Positions 28,013-37,946 of a stretch of DNA of 64,000 nucleotides are shown piece by piece. Below the pieces are notes generated by a model that was not told where the DNA came from, did not search any database, and was given only the letters and a program-made list of their open reading frames with translations. The position numbers were made by a program, and so were the translations under genes. Source of the DNA: an uncultured Bacteroidales bacterium (GTDB lineage Bacteria; Bacteroidota; Bacteroidia; Bacteroidales; Bacteroidaceae). The stretch is from contig CASFRV010000001.1 in NCBI GenBank assembly GCA_949297215.1, forward strand, positions 434,001-498,000. The letters run 5' to 3'. Positions within the stretch are counted from its first letter, which is position 1. Each line of letters opens with the position of its first letter.

Positions 28013-28483
28013 TTATCGGATGCGGTCGGCGGCGCGCACGAGCGCTTCGTCCTTGCGTATGGCGCGCAGGGCCAGCCACAGAAAGAAGAAAGAGAGCAGT
28101 GGGCAGAGGCAGCCGAGCGCAAAGCCGGGCGTCAGGCCCGTGGCCGTGGCGTGGAGCCACACGTGGACGGACAGGGCGACGTAATAGGCCACGTCGAGCA
28201 GCATGGCCCACCGCGTTTTGCGCATTTGCGCTTTCCGGTTCTTGTAGCCGAAGAGGGCGATGAGGGGCAGCAGCACGCAGCAGATGCCGATGACGATGAG
28301 CGCCCACGGCGTGGTGGCCTCGCCGGCCGAGGGTGCGCTGCCCACGACGTTGAGCCCCGTGGCGTAAAGCGTGTGGAAGCCCTCGGTGCCCTCGCCGCTG
28401 AAGCGTGCGAGCGGCAGCCAAAAGGTAAAGGCCGGCAAGAGGCCGGCCAGAAAGAGGTAAACGCTCTGAATGCGCTGTATCAT
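28013..28483 (-). CDS. DUF4293 membrane protein
   Basis: 156 residues with four hydrophobic segments (about 8-25, 60-80, 90-112 and 120-140) and the family start MIQRIQSVYLFLAG. Its ATG overlaps the stop of the omega-subunit gene (ATGA), so the two are translationally coupled. Function unknown; Bacteroidota only. Confidence 0.9.
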   Translation of the reverse strand: MIQRIQSVYLFLAGLLPAFTFWLPLARFSGEGTEGFHTLYATGLNVVGSAPSAGEATTPWALIVIGICCVLLPLIALFGYKNRKAQMRKTRWAMLLDVAYYVALSVHVWLHATATGLTPGFALGCLCPLLSFFFLWLALRAIRKDEALVRAADRIR

Positions 28484-28824
28484 AACTCCGAGTTGATTTT
28501 GTCTTTTTCCTTTGCAGGATTGCGGAAATAGATCTTGTCTTCCAGAAACTCCTCGGCAGCAATCAGCGTGGGCTTCGGCAGCTTCTCGTAGTAGCGCGAA
28601 ATTTCGATCTGTTCGCGGTTCTCAAACGTTTCTTCGAGGTTGTCGTTGGCCGACGCGAACTCTTTCAGCTTCTTCGAGAGGTCGTCTTTGATCTGTGCGG
28701 AGATCTGGTTGGCACGCTTCGACATGATGACTACGCTCTCGTAGATGTTGTTCGTACCTTTGCAGAAATCCATCAGGTTGTGCGTCACCGTATTGGTGGG
28801 GGCTTTCGTCTTTCTATAATCCAT
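28480..28824 (-). CDS. rpoZ: RNA polymerase omega subunit (Rpb6-like)
   Basis: 114 residues from ATG 28824. The core NNIYESVVIMSKRANQISAQIKDDL carries the conserved RANQI-type motif of omega/Rpb6, which wraps the C-terminus of beta-prime during assembly. The start 10 bases downstream of the bamD stop fits the family N-terminus; longer frames run into bamD. Confidence 0.93.
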   Translation of the reverse strand: MDYRKTKAPTNTVTHNLMDFCKGTNNIYESVVIMSKRANQISAQIKDDLSKKLKEFASANDNLEETFENREQIEISRYYEKLPKPTLIAAEEFLEDKIYFRNPAKEKDKINSEL

Positions 28825-28834
28825 GTTTATGAAT

Positions 28835-29698
28835 TTATTTGCTTGTGTTTGACTGCTCTGTTTCGTCGGCATCTTCCGTGCTGACGTATTTTTTTGCTTT
28901 CATGAAGAGGTCTTGCGCCGTTTTCATGTACTTCGACTCGGGATACTCGTTCGTAAACCCGTAATACTCGTCGATGGCGTCGTGATAGCGTTCCTCCTTT
29001 TTGGCTGCCACGCTGTTTTCGGCCAGCTCAAACTTGGCTTTGAGGATGAGAATGGCGAACTCCTCGCGGCGGGTGGTGTAGGGGTAGTCCTTGATGGCGT
29101 TCTGCGCCGTGACGATGCACGCCTGATAGTTGCTGCCGCCGGTGGTGCAGTTGCCGAAATAGGTGCCCAGGTCATAATAGAGCTTGGCCGAGAGATATTC
29201 CTTTTCCACCAGCTTGTCCTGCAAGGCGAAAATCATGTTCTGAGCCCGGTCGCGCAGCGGGCTTTCGGGATAGAGCTCAAGAAAGTTCTGAAACTCGCTG
29301 ACAGCTTCGTAGGTAGCCGTCTGGTCGAGCTTGGGCTCGGGCGTGTTTTCGTACAGCGCTTTGCCACAATAGAACCGGGCTTCTTCGGTGAAGATGCCGC
29401 GCGGATAGGTTTCGTAATATTTGCGGAAGTATGAGGTGGCCGCCTCGTAGTTGCGTGCGTAGAGATTGCTCATGCCTGTCATGAAGAGCGATTCCTCGCC
29501 TTTATCCGTACCTTTCAAGGCCATGATGACGTCTTGCATCAGCGTGGCGGCACGGTTGTACTGCCCTTCGGCATAAAACTGTTTGGCAGCTTCGTATTTA
29601 TATTCGTAATCGGTAGATTTTACGACGAGGTTGTAATCTCCGCATGAGGTGAAACTGACAAAAACAAGACAGAATATGAGAGGGATTACTTTCTTCAT
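28835..29698 (-). CDS. bamD: Outer-membrane assembly lipoprotein BamD
   Basis: 287 residues with lipobox TSCG (signal MKKVIPLIFCLVFVSFTSC) and five TPR-like repeats (for example YKYEAAKQFYAEGQYNRAATL and YEAATSYFRKYYETYP). Part of the BAM complex that inserts beta-barrels. First gene of a bamD-rpoZ-DUF4293 operon; ssb may follow on the same transcript. Confidence 0.94.
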   Translation of the reverse strand: MKKVIPLIFCLVFVSFTSCGDYNLVVKSTDYEYKYEAAKQFYAEGQYNRAATLMQDVIMALKGTDKGEESLFMTGMSNLYARNYEAATSYFRKYYETYPRGIFTEEARFYCGKALYENTPEPKLDQTATYEAVSEFQNFLELYPESPLRDRAQNMIFALQDKLVEKEYLSAKLYYDLGTYFGNCTTGGSNYQACIVTAQNAIKDYPYTTRREEFAILILKAKFELAENSVAAKKEERYHDAIDEYYGFTNEYPESKYMKTAQDLFMKAKKYVSTEDADETEQSNTSK

Positions 29699-29714
29699 AA
29701 CCGTATTTTGGCTG

Positions 29715-29722
29715 CAAAGTTA
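29715..29722 (-). promoter_or_regulatory. -7 box (TAACTTTG) of bamD
   Basis: Exact minus-strand TAnnTTTG match, 16 bases before the bamD ATG. Confidence 0.6.
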
Positions 29723-29808
29723 GAAAAACGGGCGGATATGGGCAACGGCTTTTTACAAGAATTAAAGAATATCTCGGCAGCAAAACGGTTAAATACTGAG
29801 AGGTTGTG

Positions 29809-29816
29809 TATTTTTG
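29809..29816 (+). promoter_or_regulatory. -7 box TATTTTTG of uvrB
   Basis: Exact TAnnTTTG match only 7 bases before the uvrB ATG, which would give a nearly leaderless mRNA. It excludes the GTG at 29806 as start. Confidence 0.55.
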
Positions 29817-29823
29817 CAGGCAA

Positions 29824-31866
29824 ATGAAAGCTTTCGAATTGAAATCGGACTACGCCCCCACGGGCGACCAGCCGGAGGCCATCCGGCAGCTCACCGAAGC
29901 TGCGCAGCGGGGCGTGCCTGCCCAGACGCTGCTCGGCGTAACGGGGTCGGGTAAGACGTTCACCATAGCCAACGTCATTGCCAACCTGGGAAAACCCACG
30001 CTCGTGCTGAGCCACAACAAGACGCTGGCGGCTCAGCTCTATGCCGAGTTTAAAGGTTTTTTTCCGAACAACGCTGTGGAATATTACGTCTCGTATTACG
30101 ACTATTACCAGCCCGAGGCCTACATCGCTTCGACCGATACGTACATCGAGAAGGACCTGGCCATCAACGAAGAGATAGACAAACTGCGCCTGGCGGCCAC
30201 TTCGGCACTCCTCTCGGGGAGAAACGACGTGGTGGTGGTCTCTTCCGTGTCGTGTATCTACGGCATGGGCAATCCTGCTGCCTTTTATGAAAACGTGATA
30301 GAGCTGAAATGTGGCAGAACGCTCTCGCCCAACGCCTTATTGCGCCGTCTTGTCGACAGTCTTTACGTCAGAAACGACGTGGCGCCGAAGGCGGGCAATT
30401 TCCGCGTCAAGGGCGACACCGTCGACATCTATCTGGCGTATGCCGACGAAATCTTGCGCGTTTCGTTCTGGGGCGACGAGATAGACAGTATTGAGGAAGT
30501 GGATGCGCTGAGCGGCACGCGGCTGGCCTCGTTCGATGAATATAAGGTCTACCCCGCCAACCTGTTCCTGACGAGCAAGGAGACGCAGGAGCTGGCCATC
30601 CGAAAAATCCAGGACGACCTTGCGGAGCAGGTGGCCCGCTTTAAGAGTATGGGAAAAGAGCTCGAAGCCAAACGGCTCAGCGAGCGCGTGAGCTACGACG
30701 TGGAGATGATACGCGAGCTGGGACATTGCAGCGGCATAGAAAACTATTCGCGCTATTTCGACGGCCGGGAGCCGGGCACGCGGCCTTACTGTCTGCTCGA
30801 TTTCTTCCCGGAAGATTTTCTTATCGTGATAGACGAGAGCCATGTGAGCGTTCCGCAAATCAGTGCGATGTACGGCGGCGACCGCTCGCGCAAGGAGGCA
30901 CTCGTAGAGTATGGCTTCCGCCTGCCGGCGGCGCTCGACAACCGCCCGTTGACGTTCGACGAGTTTCACGAAATGGCCCGGCAGGTCATTTACGTCAGCG
31001 CCACGCCGGCCGATTATGAGTTGCGCGAGAGCGAGGGCGTCGTTGTTGAGCAGGTGATACGCCCTACGGGATTGCTCGACCCGCCTATCGAGGTGCGCCC
31101 GGCCGACTTCCCCGTTGACGACCTGATGGAGGAAATACGCAAGTGCATCGAGCGCGACGAGCGGACGCTCGTCACCACGCTGACCAAGCGCATGGCGGAG
31201 GAGCTGACCGACTATTTCATGAAGAACGGCATCCGCACGGCCTACATACACAGCGACGTCGACACGCTTGAACGGGTGCGCATCATGGAGGACCTGCGGA
31301 AAGGAATATATCAGGTGCTTGTGGGCGTTAACCTGCTGCGCGAGGGGCTCGACTTGCCCGAAGTGGCGCTTGTGGCCATATTAGACGCCGACAAAGAGGG
31401 CTTTCTCCGCTCGCACCGCTCGCTGACGCAGACGGCGGGACGGGCTGCGCGCAACGTGAACGGAAGAGTGATTATGTATGCCAACCAAATTACGGCTTCG
31501 ATGCAGCAGACCATCGACGAGACCAACCGAAGACGGGCCAAGCAGATGAGCTACAACCTTGAGCACGGCATAACGCCCCGCCAGGTGAAGAAGTCGACAG
31601 CTCCCAACGAACTGGCACGACTGAAATCGGCAACTCCTGAAAAGGGCAACGGATATCAACTGCCTGAGACGGATGTGGCAATGGTGGCCGAGGAAGCTAT
31701 CGCTTACCGGAAGGAACTTCCGCTGCCCGAGCGCATAGAACGCGTACGTGAAAAGATGAAGGAAGCAGCCTCGAAACTCGATTTCGTGTCGGCAGCCTTG
31801 TTGCGCGACGAACTGATACGGCTGGAAAAAGAAGCGGGCGAGACCAAGGACGGACGAGAAGCTTGA
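29824..31866 (+). CDS. uvrB: Excinuclease ABC subunit B
   Basis: Damage-verifying helicase of nucleotide excision repair. 680 residues from ATG 29824. P-loop GVTGSGKT (38-45), the UvrB beta-hairpin YYDYYQPEAYI, helicase motif IDESHVSVPQ, and a C-terminal UVR domain (about 645-675, MKEAASKLDFVSAALLRDEL) for binding UvrC. Convergent with dapA. Confidence 0.98.
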   Translation: MKAFELKSDYAPTGDQPEAIRQLTEAAQRGVPAQTLLGVTGSGKTFTIANVIANLGKPTLVLSHNKTLAAQLYAEFKGFFPNNAVEYYVSYYDYYQPEAYIASTDTYIEKDLAINEEIDKLRLAATSALLSGRNDVVVVSSVSCIYGMGNPAAFYENVIELKCGRTLSPNALLRRLVDSLYVRNDVAPKAGNFRVKGDTVDIYLAYADEILRVSFWGDEIDSIEEVDALSGTRLASFDEYKVYPANLFLTSKETQELAIRKIQDDLAEQVARFKSMGKELEAKRLSERVSYDVEMIRELGHCSGIENYSRYFDGREPGTRPYCLLDFFPEDFLIVIDESHVSVPQISAMYGGDRSRKEALVEYGFRLPAALDNRPLTFDEFHEMARQVIYVSATPADYELRESEGVVVEQVIRPTGLLDPPIEVRPADFPVDDLMEEIRKCIERDERTLVTTLTKRMAEELTDYFMKNGIRTAYIHSDVDTLERVRIMEDLRKGIYQVLVGVNLLREGLDLPEVALVAILDADKEGFLRSHRSLTQTAGRAARNVNGRVIMYANQITASMQQTIDETNRRRAKQMSYNLEHGITPRQVKKSTAPNELARLKSATPEKGNGYQLPETDVAMVAEEAIAYRKELPLPERIERVREKMKEAASKLDFVSAALLRDELIRLEKEAGETKDGREA

Positions 31867-31908
31867 TGAAAAAAGTTTGCCGCTTGAAAGGGTAGTTAAG
31901 CGGTGAAA

Positions 31909-31945
31909 ACGACAACGGCCCGTCGCCAGGACGGGCCGTTGTCGT
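31909..31945 (-). terminator. Terminator between uvrB and dapA
   Basis: Perfect 16-bp stem (acgacaacggcccgtc/gacgggccgttgtcgt) with a 5-base loop. TTTT follows on the minus strand (dapA side); uvrB may use it too. Confidence 0.8.
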
Positions 31946-31971
31946 GTATGATATCGGTGGTAGATCTCTTT

Positions 31972-32856
31972 TTAGAAGTCTGAAACGAAATGGCGTATGC
32001 GTTCCATCGTTTCATGGCGTACGGGCACCAGGGGCAGGCGCAGCCGGTTCTCGGCTTTCCCCAGTACGCTAAGCAGTGCTTTCACGCCGGCCGGGTTTCC
32101 GTCGGCCGACATCAGCTTGTACAGCTCGTTGAAGCGGCGGTGCCACCGCAGTGCGGTGTTGAAGTCGCCCGCCAGGGCGCTGTGTACCATTTCGCCAAAC
32201 TCGGCAGGGTAGGCGTTGCCTATGACCGAAATGACGCCCGCAGCACCGGCTGATATAAGTTCGAGCGTGATGGCGTCGTCGCCGCTCAGCACGTCGAAGC
32301 CTTCGGGAGCGTCTTTCAGGATGTCCTCAATCTGTCCGATCTTGCCCGAAGCCTCCTTGATGGCGACCACGTTCGGGCAGTCGCGTGCGATGCGCAGCGT
32401 TGTCGCGGCGTCCAGATTAACGCCCGTACGCCCGGGCACGTTGTAGAGAACGACGGGAAGAGGCGAGGCTGCGGCCACGTGGCAGAAGTGCTGGTAGAGC
32501 CCTTCCTGGCTTGGTTTGTTGTAGTAAGGGCAGACGATGAGCACGCCGTCGGCGCCTGTCAGGTCGCCCGTTTGAAGGAAGCGGACGACGTCGGCCGTGT
32601 TGTTGCCTCCGCAGCCTAAGAGGATGGGCACGCGCTTTTTCACCCACTCGGCCATTCGTCGCGTAATCTCATTTTTTTCGGTCGCGTCCAGGCAGGGCGT
32701 TTCGGCCGTAGTGCCGAGGACACAAAGAAAATCGACGCCTTGTTCGATCTGATAGTCTATAATGGAGTGCAGAGCCGGGTAGTCGACAGCCCCGTCGGCT
32801 GTAAAAGGTGTGGCAACGGCCACCCCCAGCCCCTTAAATATATTTTCTCTCTTCAT
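31972..32856 (-). CDS. dapA: 4-hydroxy-tetrahydrodipicolinate synthase
   Basis: Condenses pyruvate with aspartate semialdehyde, entering the lysine/diaminopimelate branch. 294-residue TIM barrel with GTTAETPCLD (substrate loop), YNVPGRTGVN (Tyr of the proton relay) and the Schiff-base Lys in VVAIKEASG. Single gene with its own promoter and terminator. Confidence 0.96.
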   Translation of the reverse strand: MKRENIFKGLGVAVATPFTADGAVDYPALHSIIDYQIEQGVDFLCVLGTTAETPCLDATEKNEITRRMAEWVKKRVPILLGCGGNNTADVVRFLQTGDLTGADGVLIVCPYYNKPSQEGLYQHFCHVAAASPLPVVLYNVPGRTGVNLDAATTLRIARDCPNVVAIKEASGKIGQIEDILKDAPEGFDVLSGDDAITLELISAGAAGVISVIGNAYPAEFGEMVHSALAGDFNTALRWHRRFNELYKLMSADGNPAGVKALLSVLGKAENRLRLPLVPVRHETMERIRHFVSDF

Positions 32857-32882
32857 AACTGAAGTGTTTGTGTCTATGCGTG

Positions 32883-32890
32883 CAAAGATA
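32883..32890 (-). promoter_or_regulatory. -7 box (TATCTTTG) of dapA
   Basis: Exact minus-strand TAnnTTTG match, 26 bases before the ATG; it lies at the edge of a direct repeat. Confidence 0.6.
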
Positions 32891-33003
32891 GTGCAAATGA
32901 GTGGATAGCGGCGGGAAAAGCCGCAGGATTTTCACGGCAGCTCTCCCGAATGCAGCCTTATCTTCTGGAAAGATAGTGCAAATGAGAGGAAAGAGCGGGG
33001 AAA
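32884..33003. repeat. Imperfect direct repeat upstream of dapA
   Basis: Eighteen identical bases (aaagatagtgcaaatgag) occur at 32884-32901 and 32969-32986, and weaker similarity continues for about 18 more. The first copy completes the dapA -7 box; in the second the key base is changed (GAAAGATA), so that copy of the promoter is broken. Confidence 0.7.
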
Positions 33004-33046
33004 AACGCGTTTTTCTTTTCCATTTCCGAAAGGCGGCCCTTTCTCT

Positions 33047-33496
33047 TTAAATCTGTCGTGCGGGGGAACTTACCGACGTTTCCTCAACAAAACGGGTAAT
33101 GAGCGGGAGCATGTCCTCGGGCGCCGACAAATCGCGACAAAGCGTTTCAACGGGGCACCACCCTGTGCCTTGCCTGTTTCGGATGGCGGGTACTTCCGTG
33201 TCAAATTGTATGTCGATGCTTGCGCTACGCAGCATGTCGAGCGCGGGGGAACTGATGACGTCGGCATGCACCGCTCTGACGCCGCCCAGCACCATCAGGG
33301 CCGCTGCTCCTTTGCCCACCACTTTGTCGGCCATGTATGCCCCGCGCAGGAATCCCGGTTCGTCGCGCAATAACCGGAACAGATCGGAAACCCCGCGCGA
33401 GGAAAACGTCCGCACTTCGGACTGATGGCGGATGACGCACGAATAATGCCCTTGGTGCAGCAGAGAAATCAGTTCATTCATGAGCATATCTTTCAT
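33047..33496 (-). CDS. DUF1893 protein
   Basis: 149 residues; in-frame ATGs at 33487 and 33481 are also possible, and the promoter spacing slightly favours them. The family pattern is clear: YSCVIRHQ, DKVVGKGAAALMVLGGVRAVHADVIS, ALDMLR and GTGWCPVE. DUF1893 is predicted to adopt a cytidine deaminase-like fold; no activity is established. Confidence 0.88.
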   Translation of the reverse strand: MKDMLMNELISLLHQGHYSCVIRHQSEVRTFSSRGVSDLFRLLRDEPGFLRGAYMADKVVGKGAAALMVLGGVRAVHADVISSPALDMLRSASIDIQFDTEVPAIRNRQGTGWCPVETLCRDLSAPEDMLPLITRFVEETSVSSPARQI

Positions 33497-33504
33497 TTTG
33501 GCTG

Positions 33505-33512
33505 CAAAGTTA
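33505..33512 (-). promoter_or_regulatory. -7 box (TAACTTTG) of the DUF1893 gene
   Basis: Exact minus-strand TAnnTTTG match, 8 to 23 bases before the candidate ATGs. Confidence 0.55.
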
Positions 33513-33669
33513 GCGCAAAGTTGGGAGGAAAGAGTATGTATATTACGGTAAACGTAACCATCTTTACAGTATCAGATGGCTAAGTGATGTTTGTTGTTGT
33601 TTTCGTCCTGTTTTGCGTGAAGCAGTCCTTTCTTTCGTAGAAATATCTGTCTGTTACGTGGTTTTTTCC

Positions 33670-33677
33670 TAATTTTG
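33670..33677 (+). promoter_or_regulatory. -7 box TAATTTTG of lysS
   Basis: Exact TAnnTTTG match, 29 bases before the lysS ATG. Confidence 0.6.
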
Positions 33678-33706
33678 CCGGAGAAACTTCAAAAAGAAAA
33701 TACGTA

Positions 33707-35446
33707 ATGAATATATTGGAACTTAGCGAACAGGAGATAGGCCGTCGCGAAGCTTTGGCGCAATTGCGTGAAATGGGAATAGAGCCGTACCCGGCTGCCG
33801 AGTATCCCGTGAATGCCTATTCTACTGAAATTAAGTCGTCCTATAAAGATGGTGAAGAGCCGCGCGAAGTATGCATCGCGGGCCGTATGATGAGCCGCCG
33901 CGTAATGGGCAAAGCGAGCTTTGCCGAAATAATGGACTCGAAAGGGCGCATCCAAGTATATATTACGCGTGACGATATTTGCCCGGGCGAGGATAAAACG
34001 TTTTATACCACAGTATTCAAGAAACTGCTCGATTTGGGCGACTTCGTGGGCGTGAAAGGTTATGTGTTCCGCACGCAGACGGGAGAAATCAGCGTTCATG
34101 CGCGTGAGCTGACGCTGCTGGCTAAAAGTGTAAAGCCGTTGCCCGTCGTAAAGGAACGCGACGGCGTAGTTTACGACGCTTTCGACGACGCCGAGATGCG
34201 TTATAGACAACGTTACGTGGACCTGATTGTTAATCCCGGCGTGAAAGAGACTTTCGAAAAGCGTTCGCGCGTGTTTAAGTCAATGCGCGATTTCTTCGAC
34301 AAGGACGGTTACATGGAAGTGGAGACGCCTATTCTGCAACCAATACCGGGAGGAGCCAGCGCCCGGCCGTTCATCACGCATCACAACGCGCTGAACGTGG
34401 ACTTGTACCTGCGTATTGCATGCGAGCTCTATCTGAAACGACTGATTGTCGGAGGTTTCGAAGGCGTGTACGAGTTTTCCAAAAATTTCAGGAACGAAGG
34501 GATGGATCGCAACCACAATCCCGAGTTTACCTGCATGGAGCTTTACGTTCAATACAAGGACTATAAGTGGATGATGGCGTATACGGAGCGTCTCTTGGAG
34601 AAAATCTGTATGGACGTTAACGGTACGACCGAAGTAAAGGTGGGCGACAACGTGATTTCGTTTAAAGCTCCGTTCCGCCGCGTTACTATGCTTGAGGCAA
34701 TCAAGGAAAAAACGGGCTACGACCTGGAAGGGCTGACCGAGGATGAGATTCGCGAGATATGCCGTAAGCTGAACATGACTGAAATAGATGAAACTTACGG
34801 AAAGGGAAAGATGATCGATGAGATCTTTGGGGAATTCTGTGAAGCTTCCTATATTCAGCCTACTTTCATTACTGATTATCCCATTGAGATGAGTCCATTG
34901 ACGAAAAGGCACAGAGATAATCCCGGGTTGACGGAGAGATTTGAGCTGATGGTCAATGGAAAAGAATTGGCCAACGCTTATAGTGAGCTGAACGACCCGA
35001 TTGATCAGGAGGAACGCTTCCAAGAACAGCTTCGGCTGAGCGAAAAAGGTGATGACGAGGCGATGTTCATCGACGCCGACTTCTTGCGCGCCATGCAATA
35101 TGGCATGCCGCCCATGTCGGGCATCGGCATCGGTATGGATCGACTGGTCATGCTGATGACGGGTCAGACGTCCATTCAGGAGGTCCTCTTCTTCCCGCAA
35201 ATGAGACCGGAGAAAAAGCCCCGCCGCGACGGCGTAGATAAATATGCCGAAGTGGGCATACCGGCTGAAATGGTGCCGCTCTTGCAAAAGGCGGGCTATA
35301 ATATGGTGGCCGACTTGTGCGAGGGAAATCCTCAGAAAATACAGCAGCAGATAGGCGACATCGTGAAGCGCTATAAGCTGGAAATAGAAAAACCGTCGGT
35401 TGAAGATATTCGAGGCTGGATTGCTCGGTTGCAGGAAACGCGGTAA
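33707..35446 (+). CDS. lysS: Lysyl-tRNA synthetase (class II)
   Basis: 579 residues, longer than E. coli LysS (505) through a C-terminal addition (about 510-579, [18 protein letters not shown] ... [12 protein letters not shown]) that resembles a small helical DNA/RNA-binding element. OB-fold anticodon domain (about 60-165), class II motif 2 ([15 protein letters not shown]) and motif 3 ([15 protein letters not shown]) are intact. First gene of a likely lysS-gpsA-pgi-HAD run. Confidence 0.97.
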   Translation: MNILELSEQEIGRREALAQLREMGIEPYPAAEYPVNAYSTEIKSSYKDGEEPREVCIAGRMMSRRVMGKASFAEIMDSKGRIQVYITRDDICPGEDKTFYTTVFKKLLDLGDFVGVKGYVFRTQTGEISVHARELTLLAKSVKPLPVVKERDGVVYDAFDDAEMRYRQRYVDLIVNPGVKETFEKRSRVFKSMRDFFDKDGYMEVETPILQPIPGGASARPFITHHNALNVDLYLRIACELYLKRLIVGGFEGVYEFSKNFRNEGMDRNHNPEFTCMELYVQYKDYKWMMAYTERLLEKICMDVNGTTEVKVGDNVISFKAPFRRVTMLEAIKEKTGYDLEGLTEDEIREICRKLNMTEIDETYGKGKMIDEIFGEFCEASYIQPTFITDYPIEMSPLTKRHRDNPGLTERFELMVNGKELANAYSELNDPIDQEERFQEQLRLSEKGDDEAMFIDADFLRAMQYGMPPMSGIGIGMDRLVMLMTGQTSIQEVLFFPQMRPEKKPRRDGVDKYAEVGIPAEMVPLLQKAGYNMVADLCEGNPQKIQQQIGDIVKRYKLEIEKPSVEDIRGWIARLQETR

Positions 35447-35488
35447 CGCCTGCCTGCACGAGGTGTGCTAACAATATGATGGCAACGC

Positions 35489-36487
35489 ATGGGAGATTGG
35501 TGTGAGAAGATCTCGATAATAGGCGGGGGCAGCTGGGCTACGGCTATTGCTAAAATGGTGCTCGAAAAGGCAGAGCGCATTACGTGGTATATGCGCTCCG
35601 ATGAGTCCATAGCAGAATTTAAGCGGCTGGAACATAATCCCTCGTACCTGACGGATGTGCGTTTTGACGTCTCGCGTATCAGTTTTACGAGCGATATTAA
35701 CGAAGCCGTCCGCACAGGTGACACTCTGATTTTCGTGACGCCTTCTCCTTACCTGAAAGGACAACTGAAGAAGCTGAAGACGAAACTGACGGGCAAGTTT
35801 GTTATTACTGCTATCAAGGGTATTGTGCCCGACGAGAACCTTGTCTGTTCGGAGTATTTCAGACAGGTGTATAATGTCCCGGACGAGAATTTGGCCGTGC
35901 TCGGAGGTCCCAGTCATGCTGAGGAGGTTGCGCTCGGGCGCCTCACTTATCTGACTGTGGGGTGCGCCGATCAGGAAAAGGCACGCTGTTTTGCTGACTT
36001 GATTGCGAGCGGATACGTTAAGACGAAGACGAGTGCCGATGTGATAGGGATTGAATATGCCTCGGTGCTGAAAAACGTCTATGCCATAGCGGTCGGTATT
36101 TGCAACGGGCTGAAATATGGCGACAATTTTCAGGCTGTACTTATGTCGAATGCCGTTCAGGAGATGAGTCGTTTCCTTCGTGCTGTCTATCCCATCGACC
36201 GGAACGTTTACGACTCGGTTTATTTGGGCGATTTGCTGGTGACAGGTTATTCCAACTTTTCGCGCAACCGCGTGTTTGGTACGATGATAGGGAAGGGATA
36301 TTCCGTGAAAAGTGCCCAAATTGAGATGGAAATGATCGCAGAGGGCTACTACGGAACAAAATGCATGAAAGATATTAATTGGCATTTCCACGTGAACATG
36401 CCTATCTTGGATGCGGTTTACAACATCTTGTATGAACGCATTGCGCCGGCCATTGAAATAAAATTGCTGACGGATTCTTTCAGATGA
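35489..36487 (+). CDS. gpsA: NAD(P)H-dependent glycerol-3-phosphate dehydrogenase
   Basis: Makes sn-glycerol 3-phosphate for phospholipids. 332 residues with the Rossmann start [13 protein letters not shown], the GGPSHAEEV segment, catalytic Lys in [16 protein letters not shown], and the C-terminal helical domain. It follows lysS by 42 bases, likely in one transcript. Confidence 0.95.
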   Translation: MGDWCEKISIIGGGSWATAIAKMVLEKAERITWYMRSDESIAEFKRLEHNPSYLTDVRFDVSRISFTSDINEAVRTGDTLIFVTPSPYLKGQLKKLKTKLTGKFVITAIKGIVPDENLVCSEYFRQVYNVPDENLAVLGGPSHAEEVALGRLTYLTVGCADQEKARCFADLIASGYVKTKTSADVIGIEYASVLKNVYAIAVGICNGLKYGDNFQAVLMSNAVQEMSRFLRAVYPIDRNVYDSVYLGDLLVTGYSNFSRNRVFGTMIGKGYSVKSAQIEMEMIAEGYYGTKCMKDINWHFHVNMPILDAVYNILYERIAPAIEIKLLTDSFR

Positions 36488-36581
36488 TCCCGGCTGTGGA
36501 CGTCGCCTGCATGACTTTCGGCTTTTTATAGCAGAAGAAGAAATTTTGCACGAATTGAACATAATAAGCATTGAACAAAGT

Positions 36582-37931
36582 ATGAAAAATTTAAGTCTGA
36601 ACGTAGAGAATGCATTATCCTTTTTACCTAAAGGTACATTGGACAAATGGGCTCCTGCCGCAGCAGAAGCTCATGCATCGCTCGAAGACGGAAGCTGTGC
36701 CGGGAGCGATTTCTTAGGCTGGCTGCATCTGCCATCGTCAACGTCGGAGGAATTGCTTTCTGAGATAGAGCAGACGGCGTCTGTTTTGCGTCAGAACTGC
36801 GATACGGTCGTGGTGGCCGGCATAGGCGGGAGCTATCTGGGAGCAAGAGCCGTGATAGAAGCTCTTTCGAACAGCTTCGACTGGCTGAAAACAGACAGAA
36901 AAAATCCCGTCGTTCTTTTTGCAGGCAACAACATCGGGGAGGATTACCTCTACGAGCTGTGTGAATATCTGAAAGGCCGTCGTTTCGGCGTAATAAATAT
37001 ATCCAAATCGGGTACGACGACGGAAACGGCTCTGGCTTTCCGTTTGTTGAAAAAGCAATGCGAAGAGCAGCGCGGTGTGGAGACTGCCCGCAAAGTGATT
37101 GTGGCTGTTACCGATGCACATAAGGGAGCTGCACGTGTTATGGCCGACAAGGAAGGCTATAAGAGCTTTGTTATTCCTGATAATGTGGGAGGCCGTTTCT
37201 CTGTTTTGACGCCTGTGGGTCTTCTGCCGGTGGCTTGTGCCGGTTTCGACATTCGTCGCCTGATGGAGGGAGCTGCCGACATGGAGAAAGCGTGTGCTCC
37301 GTCAGTGCCGATGGAGGAAAATCCTGCCCGGCTGTACGCCGCGGTGCGTAATGCGTTGTATAGTGAAGGTAAGAAGATTGAGATTCTTGTCAACTTCCAG
37401 CCCAAGCTCCATTACATGAACGAATGGTGGAAGCAGCTCTATGGCGAGAGCGAGGGTAAGGATGGGAAGGGCATCTTCCCGGCAGCTGTCGATTTTACGA
37501 CGGACCTCCACTCCATGGGACAGTGGATTCAGGAAGGCGAGCGCACTATTTTTGAGACGGTCGTTTCGGTTGAGACGCCGGCGCATGAGATGTATTTCCC
37601 TCACGATGACGAAAATCTGGATGGCCTGAACTTCTTGGAGGGCAAGCGCGTTGACGAAGTAAACAAAATGGCCGAGTTGGGTACGCAGCTGGCCCATGTG
37701 GATGGCGGGGTGCCCAATTTGCGCATTTCTGTTCCCGAGTTGAACGAGTATTATCTCGGCCAGCTCATCTACTTCTTCGAGCTGGGTTGCGGCATCAGCG
37801 GCAACGTCTTGGGAGTAAACGCTTTCAACCAGCCCGGCGTCGAGGCGTACAAGAAAAATATGTTTGCATTGCTCGGAAAGCCGGGCTATGAGGACGAAAC
37901 TCAGAAAATGCAGGCGCGTTTGGCGAAATAA
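36582..37931 (+). CDS. pgi: Glucose-6-phosphate isomerase
   Basis: 449 residues from ATG 36582, the short Gram-positive/Bacteroidota form. [29 protein letters not shown] (phosphate binding), the catalytic Glu in [13 protein letters not shown] and the C-terminal [12 protein letters not shown] are intact. AAATTTTG at 36541-36548 is one base off the -7 consensus, so pgi may also have its own promoter. Confidence 0.97.
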   Translation: MKNLSLNVENALSFLPKGTLDKWAPAAAEAHASLEDGSCAGSDFLGWLHLPSSTSEELLSEIEQTASVLRQNCDTVVVAGIGGSYLGARAVIEALSNSFDWLKTDRKNPVVLFAGNNIGEDYLYELCEYLKGRRFGVINISKSGTTTETALAFRLLKKQCEEQRGVETARKVIVAVTDAHKGAARVMADKEGYKSFVIPDNVGGRFSVLTPVGLLPVACAGFDIRRLMEGAADMEKACAPSVPMEENPARLYAAVRNALYSEGKKIEILVNFQPKLHYMNEWWKQLYGESEGKDGKGIFPAAVDFTTDLHSMGQWIQEGERTIFETVVSVETPAHEMYFPHDDENLDGLNFLEGKRVDEVNKMAELGTQLAHVDGGVPNLRISVPELNEYYLGQLIYFFELGCGISGNVLGVNAFNQPGVEAYKKNMFALLGKPGYEDETQKMQARLAK

Positions 37932-37946
37932 AAATACGTCTTTCGC

